Numbered from the stretch's first letter, positions 17,898-26,487 are shown. The stretch: DNA of 64,000 bases from Halostella limicola (GCF_003675875.1 NZ_RCDI01000004.1:186001-250000), one strand, 5' to 3'. Notes: generated from the sequence alone by a model not told the origin. Translations and numbers: made by a program.

Positions 17898-18296
17898 CTA
17901 TACCGCGTTTTCGACTGTCTCAATTATCGAATACGGATCGTGTGTGTCATCATTCCGTACCACGACAACGAGCCCGGTCGTCTCCTCGACTGGTACGGTG
18001 ATGGTGACCAACGTATCGTACACGCGAACGGTCGCATGCAGCGACTCCCCGTGGTACTCCTCGTAGACTGCAGTGCCGATCGCCTCCAACTGAATGTGCT
18101 CTAGAATCGCCCGGATATCCGACGCAGCGTACTGTGAGGACGCCGCCTCGTCTCGGTACAGGACATCGTACTCGCCATCCTCGTAGGACGCCAGGCCGAC
18201 CAGCGTCTCACCGAGATCAGCCTTCAGTGTCGATTCGAGGGAGCCAGCGATATCCCCCAGTGAGCGGTCATCCGCGTCAGCAGACTCATCGGTCAT
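17898..18296 (-). CDS. haloarchaeal conserved hypothetical protein (DUF7522-like)
   Basis: 132 residues, acidic, no TM helix. The order of an N-terminal acidic tail, LKADLGETLVGLASYEDGEY, DVLYRDEAASSQYAASDIRA and TLVTITVPVEETTGLVVVVR resembles a small alpha/beta family found only in haloarchaea, often beside thioredoxin or redox regulators. It follows the thioredoxin gene by 7 bp on the same strand, so the two are one operon. Function is unknown. Confidence 0.75.
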   Translation of the reverse strand: MTDESADADDRSLGDIAGSLESTLKADLGETLVGLASYEDGEYDVLYRDEAASSQYAASDIRAILEHIQLEAIGTAVYEEYHGESLHATVRVYDTLVTITVPVEETTGLVVVVRNDDTHDPYSIIETVENAV

Positions 18297-18303
18297 CGTT
18301 GGT

Positions 18304-18717
18304 TCACGCGTGCGCTTCGATCACGGAGCGAAGCTGCGCTTCGTCCTGCATTCCGACGAGTCGTTCCGCCGGCTGGCCGTCAGCGAACAGGACGAGGGTC
18401 GGAACCCTCTGGACACCGTACTCTGCGGCGAGTTTTTGATTCGCGTCGATGTCGATCTTCGCTACGGTCGCATCGGTCTCGGCCGCTATCGTTTCGACGA
18501 TTGGTTCGAGCATCTGGCACGGACCACACCAATCGGCATAGAAGTCGGCTAGCACGAGACCGTACTCGGCGACAGTTTCGGACAGCTCGGCGCCACCGTC
18601 GATATGGATCGGTTCGGACGGACTCTTCGGGGTGGACGCCTCAGCACCGCCCGTTCCAGCCTTATTTCGAAGCTCCGCCAGTTTCTGTCGGCGGATCTCC
18701 TCAATACCTTCAGCCAT
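18304..18717 (-). CDS. trxA: thioredoxin with helical N-terminal extension
   Basis: 137 residues. A 35-residue charged leader (MAEGIEEIRRQKLAELRNKA) precedes a canonical thioredoxin domain with ADFYADWCGPCQMLEPIVET and the cis-Pro loop VQRVPTLVLFADGQPAER. Unlike the 8554-8892 paralogue it keeps the standard WCGPC site. The leader resembles the N-terminus of PDCD5-like proteins and may mediate partner binding. GTATTGTG lies 48-55 bp upstream (18765-18772). Divergent from nothing; a winged-helix gene follows upstream on the same strand. Confidence 0.95.
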   Translation of the reverse strand: MAEGIEEIRRQKLAELRNKAGTGGAEASTPKSPSEPIHIDGGAELSETVAEYGLVLADFYADWCGPCQMLEPIVETIAAETDATVAKIDIDANQKLAAEYGVQRVPTLVLFADGQPAERLVGMQDEAQLRSVIEAHA

Positions 18718-18800
18718 TAGGTGTCCGTTTGAACCACGTCGCCTTATGTATTTTACATGATACGCACAATACTGACCCGATGGGATTTGAACGATAGGGG

Positions 18801-19220
18801 TCAGTGACAGGACTCAATCGGCTGCTTCTCGCGATCCCCCGAGTCTCGGCTGTACCGGTCTTCGAACTCCTGAATAAGCTGTCCGATGGCTGCATACCAA
18901 TCGTTGAGCAATCGCTGCATGTCGTGTGCAACTTCCTCGGATGTCCGCGAACGATACACGTAGTAGTACCCTCCGTGCTCGTAGTTTACTTGCTCCTGAA
19001 CTACCACGCTGGCCTCAAGGAGCCGAGAAATCGAACGATACGCAGTCGAGCGTTCACAATCCATTCGATCTGCGACGTCGTCAACGATGAGACCCTCCTC
19101 TGCCTGTTGTAGCAGCTGAAAGACCATCTGATCCCGCTCGTTGAGCCCGTGAATGCAGCCCAGGAGGTCGAGGCACCCCAGGTCCCGCTCGAGGTCCTCA
19201 CGCACTGACGTGGCCACCAT
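18801..19220 (-). CDS. TrmB/ArsR-like winged-helix regulator
   Basis: 139 residues. LNERDQMVFQLLQQAEEGLI, VDDVADRMDCERSTAYRSIS and RLLEASVVVQEQVNYEHGGY form a winged helix with a beta wing (GGYYYVYRS), followed by a helical dimerisation region (LLNDWYAAIGQLIQEFEDRY). The N-terminal CLDLLGCIHG pair of cysteines could sense thiol or redox state. It is divergently transcribed from the DUF302/methyltransferase pair, 160 bp away, which it probably controls. Confidence 0.85.
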   Translation of the reverse strand: MVATSVREDLERDLGCLDLLGCIHGLNERDQMVFQLLQQAEEGLIVDDVADRMDCERSTAYRSISRLLEASVVVQEQVNYEHGGYYYVYRSRTSEEVAHDMQRLLNDWYAAIGQLIQEFEDRYSRDSGDREKQPIESCH

Positions 19221-19380
19221 ATCCGAAGATAGGGTGGCAGAGACGATTAAAGCTGTTCTCGAATACTACAATACTCCGTTGGCCGAGCGGGTACTGGAGC
19301 GACCCTTTTCCCATGAAGCTACGCTTTCGCGGAAGAATACTCGAAGAGACTTTGTCCTGAATACCCAAGATAATACACGA

Positions 19381-19806
19381 ATGACGCTCCCAATCGACCC
19401 GGAAGACATCGGCGAAGAACAAGCGACCCTCGGGATGAGCCACAAGGAAGCGATCGAACACGTCCGCGACGTGTTCACGGACGCCGGCTTCGGCGTCCCC
19501 GTCGAATTCTCCCCCTCCGAGATGCTCAACGAGAAGGTCGACGCGGGCCGCGATCCGTACTACGTGCTGGGTGCGTGCAACCCCGAGGTCGCCGAACGCG
19601 CTCTCGACGCAACCGACAACAAGCTTGGCGCTCTCATGGCCTGTAACGTTGTTATCTGGGAAGAGGAACCCGGTAAGCAGGTCGTCTATCACGTCTCCAT
19701 CATGCGCATCGCCCGACTGGTCGGGATGGCGCCCGATAACGAGGAGATGGCAGACATCGTCGCCGATACCGGCGAACTCGTCGACGAGGCATTCGAGAAC
19801 CTCTAA
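19381..19806 (+). CDS. DUF302 domain protein
   Basis: 141 residues from MTLPIDPEDIGEEQATLGMS. SHKEAIEHVRDVFTDAGFGV, DPYYVLGACNPEVAERALDA and GALMACNVVIWEEEPGKQVV follow the DUF302 fold (about 130 residues, alpha/beta, often sulfur- or heme-associated). The frame is open for 76 more codons upstream, but these overlap the divergent regulator's promoter and are not typical. The methyltransferase gene starts 1 bp after its stop, so they are one operon. Neighbouring sulfur genes suggest a role in sulfide or thiol metabolism. Confidence 0.92.
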   Translation: MTLPIDPEDIGEEQATLGMSHKEAIEHVRDVFTDAGFGVPVEFSPSEMLNEKVDAGRDPYYVLGACNPEVAERALDATDNKLGALMACNVVIWEEEPGKQVVYHVSIMRIARLVGMAPDNEEMADIVADTGELVDEAFENL

Positions 19807-19807
19807 C

Positions 19808-20368
19808 ATGGGGTATCACACGTTCGACGTCGACCGCGCCGACAAGCTCGAGGACGCCCAGCAACGGTACCAGTTCCTCTCGGCAGAAGAACTCCTCTGG
19901 GCGCTATCGGCCGACGATGACAAGACAGTGGCGGACCTCGGGAGTGGGACCGGTTTCTATACCGACGATGTCGCACCGGCTGCCGACCACGTGTACGCGG
20001 TTGACATCCAGGATGCGATGCACGACTACTATCGCGAGAAGGGCGTCCCAGAGAACGTCGATCTCCTCACCACCGGGATGAGCGACCTCCCACTCGACGG
20101 AGACTCAATCGACGCTGCCTTCTCGACAATGACGTATCACGAATTCGATAGCGACGATGCACTCACCGAGATTCAGCGAGTACTAAAATCGGAGGGGCGC
20201 TTCGTCGTCGTGGACTGGGCTGCAACGGGAACTGGCGATGAAGGGCCACCGCTAGACGAGCGGTTCACGGCCACTGACGCGTCGGACGCACTACGAGAGT
20301 TTGGGTTCCCCGTCGAACACGAGGCCGTCCGGCCGGAGACGTTCCTCCTGATTGCAACGACCGCCTGA
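19808..20368 (+). CDS. class I SAM-dependent methyltransferase
   Basis: 186 residues. Motif I VADLGSGTGFYTDDVAPAAD, an acidic motif II (VYAVDIQDAM), motif III SIDAAFSTMTYHEF and LTEIQRVLKSEGRFVVVDWA define a UbiE/Mtf-type fold. The substrate cannot be told; location in the sulfur block beside DUF302 suggests thiol or sulfide methylation, which is inference. ATG at 19808 follows the DUF302 stop with a 1-bp gap. Confidence 0.92.
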   Translation: MGYHTFDVDRADKLEDAQQRYQFLSAEELLWALSADDDKTVADLGSGTGFYTDDVAPAADHVYAVDIQDAMHDYYREKGVPENVDLLTTGMSDLPLDGDSIDAAFSTMTYHEFDSDDALTEIQRVLKSEGRFVVVDWAATGTGDEGPPLDERFTATDASDALREFGFPVEHEAVRPETFLLIATTA

Positions 20369-20385
20369 ACTCCACGCGATCTGGA

Positions 20386-20635
20386 ATTAAAACGTGCACA
20401 GCGTTTCGCTGTCGCTCGGACGCCATACTCGCGTTACCTCGCAGGATTGTCTTCTTCCTGATACTCGGAGTCGTCGGTGAGTAGCCCGAGTCCCCCACTG
20501 TTCGCGACGAGTACGACTGCGTCAAGGTCCGATTGTTTCGTCGGCCAAGAGATTCTCGACGTTCCCGACGACCTGTGCATGCTGGTTAGGGTCGGAGTGA
20601 TGGAAGACCGCTTTCACACGAGTATCCCGCCCCAT
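20386..20635 (-). pseudogene. DsrE-family relic with frameshifts
   Basis: From ATG 20633-20635 the minus strand reads GRDTRVKAVFHHSDPNQHAQ, VVGNVENLLADETIGP, then a stop. One base over, the frame continues DAVVLVANSGGLGLLTDDSE and YQEEDNPAR, and a third frame has EYGVRATAKRCARFNSRS. Together they follow the DsrE/DsrF order (beta1-helix-beta2 with VVLVANSGGLGLL, then the region with the usual Cys). At least one frameshift near 20525 and damage near 20455 separate them. DsrE proteins are small sulfurtransferases, in keeping with the neighbours, but this copy is dead or misassembled. Confidence 0.65.
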
Positions 20636-20777
20636 ATGCAATAGCGGATTGCTCTTCGGTACGTGGCAATAGAACGGTTGAACCGCCCGAATAAAGCTAT
20701 ACACCCGAATTTCGTTGGTCAGAGTGGCCCCATGTCGCGTCAGACTTTTCAGTATGTGTTTCGTAGTATTTCTTGAG

Positions 20778-21890
20778 ATGAGCAATACTAAATACGCCGA
20801 TCACACGATGACGCCCGACGAAGTGGCGGATCGCCGTGAGGACGACGAGCTGTTCATCCTCGACGTCCGTAACAGGGACGACTACGAGGAGTGGCAGATC
20901 GACGGGAGTCACAACGTCCCCATCTACGACCAGCTCCTCGACGGGCACTTCACCGGGCTCGAGGCGTCCCTCGGCGAAATCCCGAAAGACAAGGAGATAG
21001 TTGTCGTATGCGTCGCCGGCATCACGTCGACAGATGCAGCTGAGTTCCTCCGCGAGCGTGACTACGACGCCAAGACGATGGATGACGGGATGAGCGGCTG
21101 GGGACGTGTCCACGTAACCTACGAGACCGACGTCGACGGCGTAATCCAGGTCGTCCGCCCCGGCACGGGCTGCATCTCGTACCTCGTCCACGACGACGGT
21201 GAGGGAATCATCGTCGATCCGAGCCTGTACGTCGACAAGTATCAGGAGGTTGCCGACGAGCACGACATCGACATCGTCGGTGCGCTCGACACTCACGCCC
21301 ACGCCGACCACATCAGCGGTGGGCGGTCCATCGCCGACGAACTGGACGTCCCCTACTACCTCAACCCGATCGACGCCGGCGAACTCGACGAGTACGAGGG
21401 GATCGAAGATGGCGACACGATCACCGTCGGCGACCGCGACCTCGAAGTCCTCCACACGCCCGGCCACACGCCCGGAAGCATCTCACTCACGTGGGACGGC
21501 GCACTGCTGTCGGGCGATACGGTGTTTATCAACAGCGTCGGTCGACCAGACCTCGAAGGGAACGACGAGACAGACATCCGAGAGGGTGCCGAAGAGCTCT
21601 TCGATAGCCTCAACCGACTCGCTGAGCTGCCCGACGACACGGTCGTCCTGCCGGGTCACTTCAACGACGAAGATATCCGTCCGCTCGCGACATCGCTCGG
21701 TCATCTCGAAGAGGACAACGAGCTGTTCCGCATGGATGACCGCGAGGAGTTCGCCGACACCATCGTCGAGAGCCTTTCGGACGAACCCGCGAACTACAAC
21801 CAGATCAAGGCCATCAACTGGGGCAAAGAGCCACTGACCGCTGACGCGTCGGACCTCGAACTGGGCCCCAACAACTGTGCTGCGAACTGA
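20778..21890 (+). CDS. rhodanese-metallo-beta-lactamase fusion (persulfide dioxygenase/sulfurtransferase type)
   Basis: 370 residues. An N-terminal rhodanese domain (FILDVRNRDDYEEWQIDGSH, active loop VVVCVAGITSTDAAEF with the catalytic Cys) is followed from about residue 120 by an MBL domain with THAHADHISGGRSIADEL, LHTPGHTPGSISL, LLSGDTVFINSVGRPDL and VVLPGHFND, the ETHE1/persulfide-dioxygenase pattern of metal ligands. Fused proteins of this kind oxidise or transfer sulfane sulfur from low-molecular-weight persulfides. The start MSNTKYADHTMTPDEVADRR (20778) is used; a TTG 21 codons upstream adds atypical sequence. It matches the sqr-tusA operon as the oxidative end of the pathway. Confidence 0.94.
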   Translation: MSNTKYADHTMTPDEVADRREDDELFILDVRNRDDYEEWQIDGSHNVPIYDQLLDGHFTGLEASLGEIPKDKEIVVVCVAGITSTDAAEFLRERDYDAKTMDDGMSGWGRVHVTYETDVDGVIQVVRPGTGCISYLVHDDGEGIIVDPSLYVDKYQEVADEHDIDIVGALDTHAHADHISGGRSIADELDVPYYLNPIDAGELDEYEGIEDGDTITVGDRDLEVLHTPGHTPGSISLTWDGALLSGDTVFINSVGRPDLEGNDETDIREGAEELFDSLNRLAELPDDTVVLPGHFNDEDIRPLATSLGHLEEDNELFRMDDREEFADTIVESLSDEPANYNQIKAINWGKEPLTADASDLELGPNNCAAN

Positions 21891-22162
21891 CGACACGTCG
21901 ACAGGTATCAGCTCGTTGTTCGGGCTGTAAAATTCCCCGACGTACGATTGTCAGGTCGGCAACAGTGAAGCTGGCTGGTCGCAATCTAATTGTTTTTGTT
22001 AAACATCATAGTAAGGCGGTCGCCCAGGAGTTTCTTCCCTCGATGGGACGACTGCTCGTCTAATTATGGTGGTCCCACCCCGTATTGGCTGTAGCACGTT
22101 CGACCGCTCGGCGACACCGCACGTCGAAATCGACGGATGATTAGCGGAAGCGACCATCGGCT

Positions 22163-22870
22163 ATGCCAATGAGCGGTAGTTCGAGTAAGGACGTCGACCC
22201 CACTGATCCGGAGCAGCGGGAGGTCGGGCAAGGCCTCCTCGACGAAGAGATGGGGCCCAGCGGTTCGATGGCGCACCTGTACCGGAGTGAAAACAATCGG
22301 ACGCAGCTCTGGCGTCAACGGCTGGATCGAACGACGAACTGGGCCGTCATCGTCATCGCTGCCATCCTGACGTGGTCGTTCTCGAATGAATCCAATCCAC
22401 ACTACGTGTTGCTTTTCGGTGTGGGTATCCTCGGAACGTTACTAGTAATCGAGGCGCGGCGGTACCGCGGCTACGACGTCTGGCGGTCACGGGTCCGAAC
22501 GCTCCAGAGAAATGTTTGGGCGTACGGCCTCGACCCATCTCAGGGACTCGAAGAACAGGACTGGCGGGCCGAACTGAGTAGCGACTACCGGCAACCGCAA
22601 CTCAGAATCACGATGGAGGAAGCCATCGCCCACCGACTCCGTCGTGTGTACCTCCCGTTGGTGACTATCATGTTGGGTGCCTGGGTCGTTCGCATTACTG
22701 CCTTCACGGACCTTCCCGTGCCCGCCAGCGCAGCGATCGGAGAGATGTCAGGTTTCCTCGTAATCGCCATCGTCGTCATCAGTTACGCAGTTCTCCTAGT
22801 CATCGCAGTTCGGCCCCGTACGTGGTATGCCGAGACGGAACTCAAGGACGAAGACCTCCGCCAGAGGTAA
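22163..22870 (+). CDS. DUF2270 membrane protein
   Basis: 235 residues. An acidic N-terminal tail, then MAHLYRSENNRTQLWRQRLD RTTNWAVIV (first TM), HYVLLFGVGILGTLLVIEAR RYR (second TM), and two more TM helices near 170-190 and 205-225. The block YRSE..R...WR.RLD.TTNWA is the DUF2270 signature. Function unknown; DUF2270 proteins are common in halophiles. It stands alone between the sulfur genes on the plus strand. Confidence 0.9.
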   Translation: MPMSGSSSKDVDPTDPEQREVGQGLLDEEMGPSGSMAHLYRSENNRTQLWRQRLDRTTNWAVIVIAAILTWSFSNESNPHYVLLFGVGILGTLLVIEARRYRGYDVWRSRVRTLQRNVWAYGLDPSQGLEEQDWRAELSSDYRQPQLRITMEEAIAHRLRRVYLPLVTIMLGAWVVRITAFTDLPVPASAAIGEMSGFLVIAIVVISYAVLLVIAVRPRTWYAETELKDEDLRQR

Positions 22871-23016
22871 AACGGCTGTCTGAGCTCGTTTCGGAACCTC
22901 GTCTCTAGAGAGCCGCGGTACTAAGAATAGTCCCCGTCGTTACGCCATTTGTCCATTGAGTCTGGCATCTCCAGTCGAAGGCCAACGCTATAGTACCAGG
23001 GACAGTATTGTGAACC

Positions 23017-23406
23017 ATGGGAAAAATCGGGCCGTCACAACTCGACGACCGCCACTCCGACAGGGACCTATTCGTCTTAGATATCCGTCCAGAGACGGAC
23101 TACCAGCAAGGACACATTGAGGGGAGTTTCAATGCGCCGGTCTACGACGACTTACAGCGCGGGGACACCGATGCTCTCGAGGCCTATCTCGACGAGATTC
23201 CGACCGATAAGGACGTCGTTACCGTGTGCAAGGCAGGTATCGTGGCGCAGAAGGCGACGACCTATCTCCGAGACCAAGGATACGACGCAACGACACTAAC
23301 CGGTGGATACACCGGCTGGCGACACTACGACCAGGGAACATTCGTCTATCGCGGCCTCTCGTTGCTGCGGCAGCTGACCCCCACCTCCATTACGTCCTCC
23401 CGATGA
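23017..23406 (+). CDS. single-domain rhodanese sulfurtransferase
   Basis: 129 residues. FVLDIRPETDYQQGHIEGSF gives the CH2A region and VVTVCKAGIVAQKATTYLRD the active loop with catalytic Cys; LTGGYTGWRHYDQG closes the domain. About 20 extra C-terminal residues (LRQLTPTSITSSR) are atypical. It resembles the rhodanese part of the 20778 fusion. GTATTGTG lies only 4 bp before the ATG (23005-23012). It would move sulfane sulfur between thiosulfate or persulfide donors and carriers such as TusA. Confidence 0.9.
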   Translation: MGKIGPSQLDDRHSDRDLFVLDIRPETDYQQGHIEGSFNAPVYDDLQRGDTDALEAYLDEIPTDKDVVTVCKAGIVAQKATTYLRDQGYDATTLTGGYTGWRHYDQGTFVYRGLSLLRQLTPTSITSSR

Positions 23407-23458
23407 CCGAAAGACAAATTGATATCGTGACGGCTGACAGACAGGACACGCTGTGACA

Positions 23459-23842
23459 ATGGATCAGTCGTCTTCGCGAACTATCGACTCCTCTTCTGCA
23501 CCGGTACGCTACGCAGAATGGCTCGTTATCGCGGCTGCGTTCCTGCACGGAGGACAGGATCTCATGCGTGGCGAGCCAGCAGCACTCGGTATCCCTGCCT
23601 GGCTGTTTGCCGGTGGCTTCTTCGGCTAAGCGATCCTTCTCGCGGCGGTCAACGATCGGACCCTCACACGCGCCGTCCTTACAGGTGGGGTGCCGCTCGG
23701 AATTGGCCTCTTTCATCTCATCGAGTCCCATCACGGAGGCTTCTTTATGCCCGTGACCTACGCGACGATCATCTTCGGTGGTGCAACAATCGCGTTGTAC
23801 ATCGAAGGACCGTACTCTGGATGGTCCTCATTCGGCGGTTAA
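23459..23842 (+). pseudogene. three/four-TM membrane protein interrupted by in-frame TAA
   Basis: One frame runs from ATG 23459 to the stop at 23840-23842 and is broken only by TAA at 23627-23629. The first half (RYAEWLVIAAAFLHGGQDLM, PAWLFAGGFFG) and second half (AILLAAVNDRTLTRAVLTGG, GVPLGIGLFHLIESHHGGFF, YATIIFGGATIALYIEGPYS) form one continuous membrane protein of about 126 residues. The HLIESHHGG cluster could bind metal. It sits between the rhodanese and the YeeE genes in the sulfur block. Confidence 0.7.
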
Positions 23843-23894
23843 GTTCGCCGCGGTCATCGAAGTGCCGAACGGAAGTCGTCTGAAACAATAGACG

Positions 23895-24362
23895 CTAGTC
23901 CCCTGTAGCTGGCGACTCCCGATCTGTTGAATCCCGACGGGCGCGCCAGAGTCCCTGCAGATAGGCACCGATGAACATTCCGGCGAGGCCCCAAAGGATC
24001 TCGTAGTTTCCGATGCCGAGACTCGCGTATCCTGCACCGGGACAGATACCCGAGAGCCCCCACCCAACGCCGAAGACGATGCCACCAACCACTACGTTTC
24101 GATCGTAGGACTTCTCGCGCTTGGCGTAGCGGTTCCCCGTCAGTGGAACTATCTCGAGGACTCCTGTTCCGAGGTGGATGGCGAATCCCATAACCAGCGC
24201 AGCACCACCCATCACGAAGAGCAGTCCGAGGTCCTCCAGTTGGAGAAAGTCCAGCACGATTTCCGGACGAGCCATTCTACTGTATGCTAGTCCAAACCCG
24301 TGGAGGAGTCCACCGACGATGATGACTAGCGTGAACAGCGGATGATGTGTAGTGGTACTCAT
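23895..24362 (-). CDS. YeeE/YedE family transporter subunit (C-terminal-type half)
   Basis: 155 residues, four or five TM helices. Motifs FGLAYSRMARPEIVLDFLQL, GLSGICPGAGYASLGIGNYE and LWGLAGMFIGAYLQGLW mark the YeeE/YedE (TsuA) family, where conserved Cys in such loops pass thiosulfate through the membrane. The start lies in TGATG overlap with the companion gene at 24362. Bacterial TsuA is one chain; here two half-size genes are used, as in many archaea. Role: uptake of thiosulfate or another sulfur species. Confidence 0.92.
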   Translation of the reverse strand: MSTTTHHPLFTLVIIVGGLLHGFGLAYSRMARPEIVLDFLQLEDLGLLFVMGGAALVMGFAIHLGTGVLEIVPLTGNRYAKREKSYDRNVVVGGIVFGVGWGLSGICPGAGYASLGIGNYEILWGLAGMFIGAYLQGLWRARRDSTDRESPATGD

Positions 24363-24853
24363 CAGGGAGTCACCCCTAGTGCGGCAGCGATTAGCGCAGT
24401 GACGATTGCGACCCCGATGAACAGCAGGACGTTCACGATCGATGTTCGCGATAGCGACGCGATCCCAGACACACCGTGGCCCGACGTGCAGCCTTTGCCA
24501 ATGCGGGTTCCAATCCCCACGGGGACGCCGCCGCCGAGCAGCCGCCACCACTGTACGTCTGTGACGAAGATACCGGGGGTGAAAACCAGCCCATAGAGCG
24601 CAGCGCCAGCGACGATACTGAGCGCGAAGACGACTCGCCAGTCGCGCGACCTGACGTATTTCTTACGCTGGAAGCGCGGAAGGTCGGAAACGTACGACAG
24701 CGTCGTCTCAAGGAGGGTACTGTTTCCCGCTATGATTCCAGTTCCCAGGTAGATCACTGCGATACCTAGGCCGACGAAGAGGCCGCCAACGAGATACTGA
24801 GTTATTCCCCGTGGAAACAACTCGGCCAAGAGCGATAGGAGCATGGCGTTCAT
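24362..24853 (-). CDS. YeeE/YedE family transporter subunit (N-terminal-type half)
   Basis: 163 residues, four or five TM helices (YLVGGLFVGLGIAVIYLGTG, VVFALSIVAGAALYGLVFTP, VLLFIGVAIVTALIAAALGV). GIGTRIGKGCTSGHGVSGIA carries the conserved Cys loop of YeeE/YedE permeases, complementing the SGICPGAGYASLG loop of the next gene. It overlaps that gene by one base (TGATG) and is itself overlapped by a 43-codon ORF upstream. The three are one transcription unit. Confidence 0.93.
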   Translation of the reverse strand: MNAMLLSLLAELFPRGITQYLVGGLFVGLGIAVIYLGTGIIAGNSTLLETTLSYVSDLPRFQRKKYVRSRDWRVVFALSIVAGAALYGLVFTPGIFVTDVQWWRLLGGGVPVGIGTRIGKGCTSGHGVSGIASLSRTSIVNVLLFIGVAIVTALIAAALGVTP

Positions 24854-24981
24854 GATTTGCAGTCACCCAAGAATGGATTCTCTTTACAGTCAGAGTCTAT
24901 CGGATTCGGCGCACTCCCGATTAGTGCCTCCGGCTTCAACGGGCCGTGACCGTAGCGGGCACGCCAATCGGGTATAGCCAT
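24850..24981 (-). CDS. 43-residue protein coupled to the YeeE operon
   Basis: Too short for ordinary gene calling. It starts at ATG 24979-24981 and its TGA (24850-24852) overlaps the ATG of the YeeE gene (ATGA), the same coupling used throughout this block. The product starts MAIPDWRARYGHGPLKPEAL, then IGSAPNPIDSDCKENPFLGD and CKS, with two cysteines near the C-terminus. No homologous family is recalled. The coupling, and Cys residues in a thiosulfate-transport context, make a small sulfur-handling or transporter-associated protein plausible. Confidence 0.5.
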   Translation of the reverse strand: MAIPDWRARYGHGPLKPEALIGSAPNPIDSDCKENPFLGDCKS

Positions 24982-25324
24982 CAGAGAATCTAGTCGATTG
25001 TGTCGGATAAGCGTTCTAGCTGTCACCCCAATATACTACAATTTCGCAATGCGAGGTAAGCTCACATCGGGAGGAACAGCTACCTTCAGTCAGCAGCCAT
25101 GGCGTCGCTGTCAGACGACGTCGTCCGGAGTTCCCGAATAGAGCTGAATATTCACGCCCCTGTACGCAGCTTTCGGAAGACAGCGACTGTTTTGATGGGA
25201 TCAGATTCGTACACCGGTCAGACGCGGATAGTTAACCAACAGCCCGGGAATTAAAGCGGTACTGTTGGTTAAGTTTTTCTGCGCCCGCGGAGGGGCGGAG
25301 GCGCGTTCTGACCTCCGTCGAATA

Positions 25325-26145
25325 ATGACTGAACCCCATCTCACGACGGTCCTCGAGGAAGCCGAGCACGTTGCCGAGCAGCACGACCAGGTCGCTCGAA
25401 CGACAGAGAACCAAGCCCACAAGTACCTCCGATACGCCGTCTTCCGGGTGCTCGAAGGCGAGGCGGACCTTCTCCCGGCGGACTGGACGCCGATCGACGG
25501 CGTGACCGTCGGCTACGGGCGCGACGAGGCAATGTTCGATAGCTGGGGCTCCAGCGAAGACTGGTTGGAGACCGTCCCGCCGCAAGAAGCGTGTACACGC
25601 TTCCGGGTGTTCTTCCCGGACGACCACCAGACGGTTCCCCGTGACATCGTCGATGTGATGGCCGCGCTCGGTGCCTGGCGCGTCTGGACAGGGAGCGCAG
25701 CTACGTGCGGCTCCTACGACCATCGCGAGCGCCGCGAGGTCCACTACCTGTGGCCGGAAGGCCATCCGGTGGAGGAAGTGCTCCACGAGCGGCTCAGTGG
25801 TCCTGCGGAAGCCGTCGCTCCGGACGGTGGCCGAACGGGCGACGTTCGCGACCGGCTGGTCGTCAACGAGAACGCACAGTCGCAGAACGATCTCGAGCCC
25901 CGCACGAAGCGTGCCGTCGCCGAAGCGATGGACGTCTCACTCCTCTCGAAGGTGGCCGCTACGAGGTGCATTCCGCGTCCGGCAACCGGTACGAAGTCGA
26001 CGTCATCGACGAATCGTGTACCTGTCCCGACTGGCAGCAGCGCTCACCCGAAGGCGGCTGCAAGCACCTGCGTCGCGTCGATCACGAGATCAAGTGCGGG
26101 CGTGTTCCGAGACCCGACGGACGGCTCCCAACGACCTTCGAGTAG
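25325..26145 (+). pseudogene. haloarchaeal DUF7568-like protein fused by frameshift to a SWIM zinc finger
   Basis: From ATG 25325 the frame reads ENQAHKYLRYAVFRVLEGEA ... RFRVFFPDDHQTVPRDIVDV ... EVHYLWPEGHPVEEVLHERL, then RTKRAVAEAMDVSLL. At about 25950-25960 coding switches by one frame to EGGRYEVHSASGNRYEVDVI, CTCPDWQQRSPEGGCKHLRR, a complete SWIM zinc finger (CxC..CxH), ending at 26145. In other haloarchaeal plasmids these occur as adjacent or fused reading frames. Without the frameshift the protein would be about 270 residues. SWIM domains bind DNA or protein; the N-terminal domain is unassigned. Confidence 0.75.
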
Positions 26146-26185
26146 CTCTTGACCTCTTCCTGAATATTTCTCTTGTAGCACTAAG

Positions 26186-26203
26186 TAGTGTGACGGCACA
26201 CTA
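26186..26203. promoter_or_regulatory. palindromic operator candidate of the vapBC-like pair
   Basis: A perfect inverted repeat, TAGTGTG-ACGG-CACACTA, lies 33 bp before the antitoxin ATG, where AbrB-type antitoxins or VapBC complexes usually bind to repress their own operon. Position and symmetry support autoregulation; binding itself is inferred. Confidence 0.55.
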
Positions 26204-26235
26204 GACTTTTCACGGCCGATCACCTATCTGGAGAT

Positions 26236-26487
26236 ATGAGCAGCGACAGAATCGACGCCGAAAGCAAGGTGTCGGGGAATCAAGCAAACATCCCCGCCCG
26301 AATACGGCGTGAACTCGATATCGACGACGGTGATCAACTCCGTTGGCATCTCGAAGAGGACGGGAGTGTCCGTGTACAGGTTATTCAACAGCAAACGGGC
26401 ACGTTCGCGAACTTCGACGGCTACGCTGGTGAGGAGCCGACCGATGTGACCAGCGAGCATGACGACTGGGGCGTCGACATCGAGTAG
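26236..26487 (+). CDS. vapB: AbrB/MazE-type antitoxin (VapB)
   Basis: 83 residues. ESKVSGNQANIPARIRRELD IDDGDQLRWHLEEDG is the SpoVT/AbrB swapped-hairpin DNA-binding domain; the C-terminal tail (YAGEEPTDVTSEHDDWGVDI) is the acidic segment that typically wraps the toxin. It is followed without a gap by a PIN-domain gene (stop TAG directly followed by ATG). Family and layout fit a type II toxin-antitoxin pair. Confidence 0.92.
   Translation: MSSDRIDAESKVSGNQANIPARIRRELDIDDGDQLRWHLEEDGSVRVQVIQQQTGTFANFDGYAGEEPTDVTSEHDDWGVDIE

Noticed and set aside
19153-19380. N-terminal extension of the DUF302 protein
   Set aside because: The extra 76 residues overlap the divergent regulator's coding and promoter region and are basic, unlike the rest.
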